A stretch of 64,000 nucleotides of DNA from Roseomonas sp. KE2513 (GTDB lineage Bacteria; Pseudomonadota; Alphaproteobacteria; Acetobacterales; Acetobacteraceae). Made by a program: the position numbers and the translations under genes. Below the pieces are notes generated by a model. It did no database searches. It was not told the origin of the DNA and worked only from the letters and a program-made list of their open reading frames with translations. Within the stretch, counting starts at the first letter, position 1. The number at the start of each line of letters is the position of its first letter. This document shows, in pieces, positions 8,845 to 15,539 of the stretch. Location: contig NZ_RCVR01000003.1 of NCBI RefSeq assembly GCF_016107305.1, positions 124,001-188,000 of the forward strand. The letters are read 5' to 3'.

Positions 8845-8862
8845 CTCCGGTTGATCCTCCAC

Positions 8863-8891
8863 TTGACAAATAGGACAAAATTCTCTAGGGG
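8863..8891 (+). promoter_or_regulatory. Promoter before the DUF4096 gene
   Basis: A perfect TTGACA at 8863-8868, followed after 17 bases by TAGGGG or after 15 by TCTAGG. It sits just outside the AT-rich island and reads toward the DUF4096 gene and metK. The TTGAC...CTAGG pattern recurs at 10784. Confidence 0.5.
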
Positions 8892-8920
8892 CTGCCCCAA
8901 CGGATCGCCAGGAGCCCCCA

Positions 8921-9484
8921 GTGCCCCACCCCCGCCCCTGGTCCCCCCTCACCGACGCCGAATACGCCCTCCTCGCCCCCCACCTCCCCCTCACCGGCCC
9001 GGGCCGCCCCATCGCCGACCCTCGCGCCCGGCTGGACGCCATCTTCCAGGCCGTCACCTCAACCCTCCCCTGGCGCCACACCCGCAGCCCCCACGCGGCC
9101 ACCGACACGGTCCACCGCACCTTCCGCCGCTGGGCCCGCGCCGGCGTCTGGTCCCGCCTCCTGAAGCTCGCCGCCCGCAAGCGCGCCCCCAAAACCCTCC
9201 GCCGCCTCATCGACTGGATCGCGGCCTGCCACCGCCGCACCTACCGCATCCTTGGCCTGCCGGTCCTCGCCCTCGCCCGACGCCTGAACATCCCCAACGC
9301 CCTCCCAGGCCCCTCCTGGATGCTCCCCGACCCGAATTTGTCCGAAATGGTTCATCGCTGCGTTTTCTGGGCGCTTTCCCAACCTCTCACCCAGGCCATC
9401 CGCCCCTACCTCCGCAACTGCATCCGTCTCCTCCGAACGGCCGAGGGCCGGCGCCGCATCCCAGCCTCCCTCATCCCGCAATGA
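8921..9484 (+). CDS. DUF4096 transposase-like protein lacking a catalytic domain
   Basis: A 187-residue protein with GTG start preceded by AGGAG. Residues 5-80 match the N-terminal DUF4096 module of IS5/IS402-type transposases: [16 protein letters not shown], a GRP motif, RLDAIF, LPWRHT and [10 protein letters not shown]. This module is helix-turn-helix-like and binds insertion-sequence ends. The remaining 100 residues have no DDE catalytic core and no sign of frameshift. Codon use matches metK and trmB, unlike a recent insertion, and no terminal inverted repeats are seen. It lies where many alphaproteobacteria have a small DNA-binding regulator before metK. It is therefore either a decayed transposase fragment or a domesticated DNA-binding protein; I slightly favour the second. 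Confidence 0.7.
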   Translation: MPHPRPWSPLTDAEYALLAPHLPLTGPGRPIADPRARLDAIFQAVTSTLPWRHTRSPHAATDTVHRTFRRWARAGVWSRLLKLAARKRAPKTLRRLIDWIAACHRRTYRILGLPVLALARRLNIPNALPGPSWMLPDPNLSEMVHRCVFWALSQPLTQAIRPYLRNCIRLLRTAEGRRRIPASLIPQ

Positions 9485-9584
9485 CCCCTGCCTTGACCCC
9501 CCCGCGCCTGGAAGCGATACCCCCCCGCCGCCCGGAAACCGGGATCCCGGCTTCCATCCACGCGACAAGAGGCTGAATCACGCC

Positions 9585-10772
9585 ATGCGCGACAAGGGCG
9601 AGTACCTGTTCACCTCGGAGTCCGTCTCCGAGGGCCACCCCGACAAGGTGGCGGACCGCATCTCCGACACGGTGCTCGACACCTTCCTGGAAGCCGACCC
9701 CTACGCGCGGGTCGCCTGCGAGACCCTGGTCACCACCAACCGCATCATCATCGCCGGCGAAACCCGCGGCCCCGGCGACATCACGCCCGAGCTGCTGATG
9801 CACCGCGCCCGCCTCGCCGTCCACGACATCGGCTACGACCAGGAGGGCTTCTCCTGGCGCAACGCCCACGTCGAGTGCCACCTCCACGCCCAGTCCGCCC
9901 ACATCGCCCAGGGCGTGGACGCCGCCGGCAACAAGGATGAGGGCGCCGGCGACCAGGGCATCATGTTCGGCTACGCCTGCCGCGAGACGCCCGAGCTGAT
10001 GCCGGCCCCCCTCTACTACGCCCACCTCATCCTCCGCCGCATCAGCGAGGCCCGCCGCAACGAGGACGTCACCGCCAAGGGCCTCCTCCCCGACGCCAAG
10101 TCCCAGGTCACCCTCCGCTACGTGGACGGCAAGCCCGTCGGCGCCACCAGCGTCGTCGTCTCCACCCAGCACGAGGAAGGCCTGACCCAGGACGCCGTCC
10201 GCGCCCTCGTCCTCCCCTTCATCGAGACCTCGCTCCCCCCCGGCTGGATGCCCTCCGCCGAGGAAATCTACGTCAACCCCACCGGCACCTTCGTCATCGG
10301 CGGCCCGGACGGCGACTGCGGCCTCACCGGCCGCAAGATCATCGTGGACACCTATGGCGGTGCCGCCCCCCACGGCGGCGGCGCCTTCTCCGGCAAGGAC
10401 CCCACGAAGGTGGACCGCTCCGCCGCCTACGCCGCCCGCTACGTCGCCAAGAACGTCGTCGCCGCCGGCCTGGCCGACCGCTGCACCATCCAGGTCTCCT
10501 ACGCCATCGGCGTCGCGAAACCCCTCTCCGTCTACTTCGACCTCCACGGCACCGGCCGCGACATCGACGAGGCGAAGCTCACCAAGGTCGTCTCCGACAT
10601 GGTGAACCTCTCCCCCCGCGGCATCCGCGAGCACCTGCACCTCAACCGCCCCATCTACGTCCCCACCTCCGCCTACGGCCATTTCGGCCGCACCCCCGAC
10701 GCGGAGAAGGGCACCTTCACCTGGGAGCGCACCGACTTGGCCGCCGAGCTGAAGCGCGCCTTTAACCGCTGA
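9585..10772 (+). CDS. metK: S-adenosylmethionine synthetase
   Basis: A 395-residue methionine adenosyltransferase that makes SAM from methionine and ATP. The N-terminus carries [20 protein letters not shown], with the ATP-binding and catalytic His. [12 protein letters not shown] and [19 protein letters not shown] are the other signatures, and the length is normal. The ATG follows AGAGG. A GC-rich hairpin (GGAA-CCGGGATCCCGG-TTCC, about 9535-9556) lies in the gap before it. No SAM riboswitch motif was recognised upstream. metK next to trmB is a common alphaproteobacterial arrangement. Confidence 0.97.
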   Translation: MRDKGEYLFTSESVSEGHPDKVADRISDTVLDTFLEADPYARVACETLVTTNRIIIAGETRGPGDITPELLMHRARLAVHDIGYDQEGFSWRNAHVECHLHAQSAHIAQGVDAAGNKDEGAGDQGIMFGYACRETPELMPAPLYYAHLILRRISEARRNEDVTAKGLLPDAKSQVTLRYVDGKPVGATSVVVSTQHEEGLTQDAVRALVLPFIETSLPPGWMPSAEEIYVNPTGTFVIGGPDGDCGLTGRKIIVDTYGGAAPHGGGAFSGKDPTKVDRSAAYAARYVAKNVVAAGLADRCTIQVSYAIGVAKPLSVYFDLHGTGRDIDEAKLTKVVSDMVNLSPRGIREHLHLNRPIYVPTSAYGHFGRTPDAEKGTFTWERTDLAAELKRAFNR

Positions 10773-10783
10773 TCAGGAATCTG

Positions 10784-10813
10784 TTGACGTTTTGTTCTCA
10801 CCTGTTCTAGGTT
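10784..10813 (+). promoter_or_regulatory. Promoter downstream of metK
   Basis: TTGACG at 10784-10789 and TAGGTT at 10808-10813, 18 bases apart, in a short AT-rich patch twelve bases after the metK stop. It would start transcription near 10820, giving trmB its own leader or making a short RNA. Confidence 0.5.
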
Positions 10814-10819
10814 CCCTCT

Positions 10820-10925
10820 CACCGGACGCCCCCCTTGTCCGGTCCACCTCCCCCAAGGTGGAGCGAGCCTGATCAGGCCATAAAGGGCCGTCCCGCCTCC
10901 CCCGCGGGGCGGCCCTTCCCCTTTT
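10820..10925 (+). ncRNA. Candidate structured leader or small RNA before trmB
   Basis: Downstream of the 10784 promoter are four possible stem-loops: ACCGGAC/GTCCGGT, CCACCT/AGGTGG, the palindrome GCCTGATCAGGC, and a 14-bp stem at 10883-10917 followed by CCCCTTTTC. The last looks like an intrinsic terminator and ends about 20 bases before the trmB ATG. The unit could be a trmB attenuator or an independent RNA of about 100 nt. I do not recognise it as a known family. Confidence 0.4.
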
Positions 10926-10926
10926 C
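10883..10926 (+). terminator. Intrinsic terminator-like stem before trmB
   Basis: AAGGGCCGTCCCGC (10883-10896) pairs with GCGGGGCGGCCCTT (10904-10917), with one G-U pair, followed by a weak T tract. Confidence 0.6.
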
Positions 10927-10937
10927 AGGCCCCCTCG

Positions 10938-11702
10938 ATGCCCCACGACAGCACCCGCCCCGCACCCCCCGCCGAGGGCATCCCGGACCGCCTCTACGGC
11001 CGCCGCCGGGGCCACCCCCTCCGCCCCCGCCAGCAGCGGCTCCTCGACCTCACCCTCCCGCGCATCACCCTGGCCACCCCCGCTGCCCCGCGCGAAAGCT
11101 TCCCGATGGCCGCCGAGGCCCTCTGGCTCGAGGTCGGCTTCGGCGGCGGCGAGCACGCCCTCGAACTCGCGCGGAACAACCCAGCCACCGCCCTCATCGC
11201 CTCCGAGGTCTTTGAGAACGGCCTCTGCTCCCTCCTCACCACCCTCGTCCCCGAGGGCGAGGAAGCCAGCGCTCCCCTGCCACCCAACCTTCGCCTCTGG
11301 CCCCGCGACGCCCGCCCCCTCCTGGCCGCGCTCCCCGACGCCTCGCTCGACCGCCTCTTCCTGATGTTCCCCGACCCCTGGCCCAAGGCCCGCCACGCCA
11401 AGCGCCGCTTCACTCACCCCGCCCTGCTGCCCCTCCTGGCGCAGAAGCTGCGCCCCGGTGCCGAGTGGCGCATCGCCAGCGACGACCCGACCTACCAAGC
11501 CTGGGTAGATGAGGTGATGGCCACCCAGCCCTTCTTCACCCTCGCCGAGCACCACGACACCCATCCCGAGGGCTGGCCCCGCACCCGCTACGAGGCCAAG
11601 GCCCTCCGCGAGGGCCGCTCGCCGCGCTGGTGGGTGTGGCGGCGGAACGGCGAAGCCAGAGAGGGCTCTGCCCTCTCCGGACCTCACCCGCCAGGAGCCT
11701 GA
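10938..11702 (+). CDS. trmB: tRNA (guanine-N7)-methyltransferase
   Basis: A 254-residue SAM-dependent enzyme that makes m7G46 in tRNAs. Signatures: RLYGRRRGHPLRPRQ near the N-terminus, the SAM-binding motif LEVGFGGGEH, and the family hallmark FLMFPDPWPKARHAKRR. The family core ends at WWVWRRNG. The last 17 or so residues (AREGSALSGPHPPGA region) are encoded by the first hairpin of R1 copy a, so the repeat has captured the stop codon. The start at 10938 lies just after a terminator-like stem, so expression may be attenuated. Confidence 0.95.
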   Translation: MPHDSTRPAPPAEGIPDRLYGRRRGHPLRPRQQRLLDLTLPRITLATPAAPRESFPMAAEALWLEVGFGGGEHALELARNNPATALIASEVFENGLCSLLTTLVPEGEEASAPLPPNLRLWPRDARPLLAALPDASLDRLFLMFPDPWPKARHAKRRFTHPALLPLLAQKLRPGAEWRIASDDPTYQAWVDEVMATQPFFTLAEHHDTHPEGWPRTRYEAKALREGRSPRWWVWRRNGEAREGSALSGPHPPGA

Positions 11703-11860
11703 GGCCCCTGGACCCCCGTCTGGCTGTCGCGGAACCTTCCTTCACGGGCAGTCGCCTCGGGTCATCGACCCGAGGCGCACCGTCCGCCGAGCATTCCCAA
11801 CTTGAAGAAAAAGATGAGTGGGGGTCTGGGGGAGAGAATTCTTTCTCTCCCCCGGGGCCA
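11657..11860 (-). repeat. R1 intergenic repeat, copy a
   Basis: Order D-C-B-A on the + strand. It holds hairpin D2 (GAGAGGGC/GCCCTCTC), D1 (an imperfect CCAGG..CCTGG version), C (GCCTCGGGTC/GACCCGAGGC), the AAGAAAAAGATGA tract B, and hairpin A (GGGGGAGAG...CTCTCCCCC around GAATTC). Its D end lies inside the 3' end of trmB. Confidence 0.85.
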
Positions 11861-11886
11861 CCGGCGCCGGCCCATCAAGGCAATGC

Positions 11887-11915
11887 TTGTAGGACAGGCC
11901 CCGCCCCGCTATATG
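11887..11915 (+). promoter_or_regulatory. Promoter of the rimP-nusA-infB operon
   Basis: TTGTAG at 11887-11892 and TATATG at 11910-11915 with the ideal 17-base spacer, directly after R1 copy a. Confidence 0.55.
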
Positions 11916-11948
11916 AAGGGCTGACAAGACAATCCGCCGGTTCAGGGG

Positions 11949-11981
11949 GGTGGCCTTAACGGGCCGCCTTTTTTCGTTTTT
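11949..11981 (+). terminator. rimP leader attenuator-like terminator
   Basis: GGTGGCC (11949-11955) pairs with GGCCGCC (11962-11968), followed by TTTTTTCGTTTTT. This is a textbook intrinsic terminator placed at the very start of rimP. Leader terminators before rimP have been proposed in Proteobacteria, so it likely attenuates the operon. Confidence 0.65.
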
Positions 11982-12618
11982 GAGCGACGACCTTCCTCAG
12001 CACGAGGGCCTCGAGGCCCGTATCGCAGCCGCCATCGCCCCGACCTTGGGTGCGATGGGGTACGAGCTCGTGCGCGTGCAGATCCAGGGCCGCGAGCGGC
12101 CGACCGTACAGGTCATGGCCGACCGGGCCGATGGCAGCCTCATCGGCGTCTCGGACTGCGAGGCGATCTCCCACGCGGTGGGGGCCGTGCTGGACGTGGA
12201 CGATCCGTTCCCGGGCGTTTGGAACCTTGAGGTTTCCTCGGCGGGGATCGACCGGCCGCTGATGCGGACGAAGGACTGGGTGCGGTTTGCCAGCCACGTG
12301 GCGACGGTGGAGATGACCATCCCGCACGAGGGGCGGCGGCGTTTCCGTGGCCGCATCCTCTCGGCGGACGAGAACGAGGTGCGGCTGAAGCTGGACGAGG
12401 GCGCCGAGGTGGTGCTGCCCCGCCGCGACATCCGCCGCGCGAAGCTGGTGCTGACCGACGAGCTGATCGCCGCCACCGCCCAGCCCGAACCCGACAGCGC
12501 CGATGCCGGGGAGGCCCCGAAGAAGGCGCCTCGGCGCTGGCGTGCCCCCGCGACCGGCACGCAGGACGGCGAGAAGCCCGCCCGCGCCCCGCGTCGCCCC
12601 CCGTCCGAGAGGAACTAG
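11980..12618 (+). CDS. rimP: Ribosome maturation factor RimP
   Basis: A protein of about 212 residues needed for 30S subunit maturation. It has the RimP N-domain ([23 protein letters not shown]) and C-terminal Sm-like domain ([17 protein letters not shown], the family signature). After about residue 155 it carries a Pro/Ala/Lys-rich tail common in high-GC alphaproteobacteria. The start is uncertain: the frame opens at a GTG at 11950, but that lies inside the terminator stem. A TTG at 11980 gives the usual N-terminus ([14 protein letters not shown]) but no clear ribosome site. I prefer 11980. nusA starts 5 bases after the stop. Confidence 0.92.
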   Translation: MSDDLPQHEGLEARIAAAIAPTLGAMGYELVRVQIQGRERPTVQVMADRADGSLIGVSDCEAISHAVGAVLDVDDPFPGVWNLEVSSAGIDRPLMRTKDWVRFASHVATVEMTIPHEGRRRFRGRILSADENEVRLKLDEGAEVVLPRRDIRRAKLVLTDELIAATAQPEPDSADAGEAPKKAPRRWRAPATGTQDGEKPARAPRRPPSERN

Positions 12619-12623
12619 GAACC

Positions 12624-14366
12624 ATGGCCGTGGACGTTGCCATCGCCCGCCCGGAGCTGCTCCAGGTCGCGGAAGCGGTCGCCCGCGAGAAGATGATCGA
12701 GCGCGAGGAGGTCCTCGAGGCGATGGAGCAGGCCATGTCCAAGGCCGGCCGCGCGAAGTACGGCCAGGAGAAGGACATCCGCGCCACCATCGACCGCCGC
12801 AACGGCGAGGTCCGCCTCTCCCGCTGGACCGAGATCGTGGATCAGGAGCCGGTTGAGAACGAGGACACCCAGATCCCGCTCCGCATCGCCCTCAAGTTCA
12901 AGCCGGACGCCGAGGTGGGCGGGCACATCGTGGACCCGCTGCCGCCGATCGACTTCGGCCGCATCGCCGCCCAGACCGCCAAGCAGGTGATCGTGCAGCG
13001 CGTGCGCGAGGTCGAGCGCAAGAAGCAGTTCGACGAGTACAAGGACCGCGTCGGCGAGATCATCAACGGCGTCGTCAAGCGCACCGAGTACGGCAACCTC
13101 ATGGTCGATCTCGGCCGTGCGGAGGCGCTGCTGCGCCGCGACGAGACGATCCCGCGCGAGGCCTTCCGCAACGGCGACCGCGTGCGCGCCTATATCTACG
13201 ACGTGCGCGAGGAGCAGCGCGGGCCGCAGATCTTCCTCTCCCGCACCCATCCGGGCTTCCTGGCGAAGCTCTTCGCGCAGGAGGTGCCGGAGATCTATGA
13301 CGGCATCATCGAGATCAAGGCGGTGGCCCGCGACCCGGGCTCGCGCGCGAAGATGGCGGTGATCTCGCGCGACAGCTCGATCGATCCCGTCGGCGCCTGC
13401 GTCGGCATGCGGGGATCCCGCGTGCAGGCGGTGGTGGCGGAGCTCCAGGGCGAGAAGATCGACATCATCCCCTGGTCGAACGACATGCCGACCTTCATCG
13501 TGAACTCGCTCGCCCCCGCCGAGGTCACGAAGGTGGTGCTCGACGACGAGGGGCGGCGCGTCGAGGTCGTGGTGCCGGACGACCAGCTCAGCCTCGCCAT
13601 CGGGCGGCGCGGGCAGAACGTGCGGCTCGCCTCGCAGCTCACGCGCTACGACGTGGACATCCTGACGGAGGCCGAGGAGAGCGAGCGGCGCCAGGAGGAC
13701 TTCCGCAAGCGCTCCGGCCTCTTCGTCGAGGGGCTGGACGTGGACGACGTGATCGCGGGGCTCCTGGTGACCGAGGGCTTCTCCTCGCTCGAGGAGATCG
13801 TCGAGATCGAGGACGAGGAGCTCGCGAATATCGAGGGCTTCGACGAGAACGTGGCGGCGGAGCTCAAGCGCCGCGCCCAGGCCTCGCTCGAGCGCCGCGA
13901 CAACGAGCTGGACGAGAAGCGCCGCGCCATGGGCGTGGACGACAAGGTGGGCGAGGTCGGCGGCTTCACGCCCGCGATGATGGTCTCGCTCGGCGAGAAG
14001 GGCGTGAAGACGCTCGACGACCTCGGCGACCTGGCGGCGGATGAGCTGATCGAGATCCTCGGCGCGGACAGCGTCGACGAGGAGACGGCGAACGCCATCA
14101 TCATGGCCGCCCGTCAGCGCGCCGGCTGGTTCGGCCCCGAGGAGCAGGCCCGCGCCGAGGAGGAGGCGGCCGCCGCTGCCGCCGAGGCCGAGGCCGCCGC
14201 GCTGGCCGAGGCCGAGGGCTACGACGAGGCGGTGGAGGCCGAGGGCGACGACGCGGTGGAAGCCGCTGACGGCGACGTGACGGAAGCGCTGGCCGAGGAT
14301 GATGCCGCCGAGGACGCCCCCGAGAATGCCAAGGACGGCGAGGAGAACGGCGACGCCCGGGCCTGA
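12624..14366 (+). CDS. nusA: Transcription termination/antitermination factor NusA
   Basis: A 580-residue RNA polymerase-binding factor. In order: N-terminal RNAP-binding domain (1-130), S1 domain (135-205, [22 protein letters not shown]), KH1 and KH2 ([20 protein letters not shown], then [13 protein letters not shown] and [16 protein letters not shown]), two acidic helix-hairpin-helix repeats (about 370-510), and a very acidic Ala/Glu/Asp tail (about 510-580). It is longer than E. coli NusA because of that tail. The gene lies 5 bases after rimP and 7 bases before the ylxR-type gene, which is classic operon order. Confidence 0.97.
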   Translation: MAVDVAIARPELLQVAEAVAREKMIEREEVLEAMEQAMSKAGRAKYGQEKDIRATIDRRNGEVRLSRWTEIVDQEPVENEDTQIPLRIALKFKPDAEVGGHIVDPLPPIDFGRIAAQTAKQVIVQRVREVERKKQFDEYKDRVGEIINGVVKRTEYGNLMVDLGRAEALLRRDETIPREAFRNGDRVRAYIYDVREEQRGPQIFLSRTHPGFLAKLFAQEVPEIYDGIIEIKAVARDPGSRAKMAVISRDSSIDPVGACVGMRGSRVQAVVAELQGEKIDIIPWSNDMPTFIVNSLAPAEVTKVVLDDEGRRVEVVVPDDQLSLAIGRRGQNVRLASQLTRYDVDILTEAEESERRQEDFRKRSGLFVEGLDVDDVIAGLLVTEGFSSLEEIVEIEDEELANIEGFDENVAAELKRRAQASLERRDNELDEKRRAMGVDDKVGEVGGFTPAMMVSLGEKGVKTLDDLGDLAADELIEILGADSVDEETANAIIMAARQRAGWFGPEEQARAEEEAAAAAAEAEAAALAEAEGYDEAVEAEGDDAVEAADGDVTEALAEDDAAEDAPENAKDGEENGDARA

Positions 14367-14373
14367 TCCCCAG

Positions 14374-15360
14374 ATGCCGGACGGCACCCCCGACGAGGTG
14401 CCGCCCGGCGCTTCCCCCGAGGCGGCGGGCCCGCTTGGCGAGGCCTCTGGCCCGCCGAGCGAGGCCTCCGGTCCGCTGGGCCAGCCGGACGCGGAGGAGC
14501 GCGGGCCGCTTCGCCGCTGCATCGTCACGCGCGAGAGCCAGCCGAAGGAGGCGATGATCCGCTTCGTGCTCGGCCCGGCGCGGGAGCTGGTGCCGGACCT
14601 CGGCGGGCGCATGCCCGGGCGGGGAATGTGGTTGAGCGCGCGCGGCGATGTGCTAGAACGCGCTCTCAGCCGCGGGGCCTTCACGAGGGCCGCCCGCGGC
14701 CCGGTGCATCCGATGCCCAACCTGCGCGCGGCGATCGCGGACGGGTTGCGTCGGCGTATCCGGGACCAGGTCGGTCTCGCGCGGCGCGCGGGGCAGGCGG
14801 TGGTCGGCTTCCAGCAGGCGCGCGAATGGCTCCAGGCCGGACGCGCGGCCCTGCTGGTCGAGGCGGCGGATGGAAGCGCGTCCGAGCGGTCGCGGCTGGT
14901 GGGTGGCCATCCGGTCCCCGTCGTCGCGGTGCTCGACGCGGCGGAGCTGGGTGCGGTGTTCGGTCGGGATCACGCGGTCCACGTGGCGGTGGCGGCGGGC
15001 CGGCTGGCTGGGGGCATCCTCGCGGAGGCCGCCCGGCTCGCCGGCGTGCTGAGCGATGAGCCGGCCGCCGCGCCACGTCGCGGCCCGGGGCCGAGGCATA
15101 GCCCGGCGGAGGCGAGGGACGGCAGACGGGGGAACAAGGCCCCTGGCACCGAGCCCTCCGAGGCGCCACATGGCGCGGCAAGGGCCCGTCCGCAGAGGAC
15201 GGGCGAATTGGGCCACCCGGCAGCGGGCGGCCCTGACGAGGCGACCCGGGGGAAGAGCCCCCGCGGTGGCCATGGCCCGGCGTCCCGGAAGGACGGCAGG
15301 CAGGAAGCGCGCCCTCGGCGCGGAGGGGAGCCGGCCGTGCCAGTGACGCAAAAGCAATGA
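14374..15360 (+). CDS. YlxR (DUF448) RNA-binding protein with L7Ae-like domain
   Basis: A protein of about 328 residues. After a low-complexity N-terminus it has the YlxR/DUF448 domain (about 45-115: RRCIVTRES, MIRFVLGP, GRGMWLS). A ribosomal L7Ae-like domain follows (about 125-225: RRRIRDQVGLARRAGQAVVG). The basic, Gly/Pro-rich tail of about 100 residues is probably disordered. The YlxR plus L7Ae fusion between nusA and infB is typical of alphaproteobacteria. YlxR proteins bind RNase P or nucleoid targets in other bacteria; the role here is not certain. Start 14374 is chosen because it follows the nusA stop by 7 bases; the frame is open further upstream only inside nusA. Confidence 0.9.
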   Translation: MPDGTPDEVPPGASPEAAGPLGEASGPPSEASGPLGQPDAEERGPLRRCIVTRESQPKEAMIRFVLGPARELVPDLGGRMPGRGMWLSARGDVLERALSRGAFTRAARGPVHPMPNLRAAIADGLRRRIRDQVGLARRAGQAVVGFQQAREWLQAGRAALLVEAADGSASERSRLVGGHPVPVVAVLDAAELGAVFGRDHAVHVAVAAGRLAGGILAEAARLAGVLSDEPAAAPRRGPGPRHSPAEARDGRRGNKAPGTEPSEAPHGAARARPQRTGELGHPAAGGPDEATRGKSPRGGHGPASRKDGRQEARPRRGGEPAVPVTQKQ

Positions 15361-15392
15361 GCCGCTAGCCGGCCAGACGGCAACGGGGTTGC

Positions 15393-15441
15393 GGGGAAGG
15401 TGCTTCCCCCTGGCCCCATCGGGACCATGCCTATGGCATGG
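15393..15441 (+). promoter_or_regulatory. Two perfect hairpins in the infB leader
   Basis: GGGGAAG/CTTCCCC at 15393-15409 and CCATGCC/GGCATGG at 15425-15441 lie in the 180-base untranslated gap before infB. They may stabilise or process the mRNA between ylxR and infB. Confidence 0.4.
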
Positions 15442-15539
15442 CCCTGGGGATGCGCGCCCCTGACGGCGCGATGGAATGGATGGGCCGCCCCTCGGGTGCG
15501 GCCGGCGCCCGGGGGCAGAACCCGGCGGGTGCCTTGGAG

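Noticed and set aside
9485-9584. Possible SAM riboswitch before metK
   Set aside because: The gap holds only a short GC-rich hairpin. None of the conserved SAM-I, SAM-II or SAM/SAH motifs could be recognised.
10794-10810. GTTC repeat resembling a LexA box downstream of metK
   Set aside because: The two GTTC halves are separated by six bases, while the alphaproteobacterial LexA site needs seven, and no SOS gene follows.
11700-11950. Replication origin at the composition switch
   Set aside because: No DnaA boxes, no AT-rich unwinding element and no typical origin genes are present. Only the skew change supports it, so it is kept as a finding about composition and not annotated as an origin.
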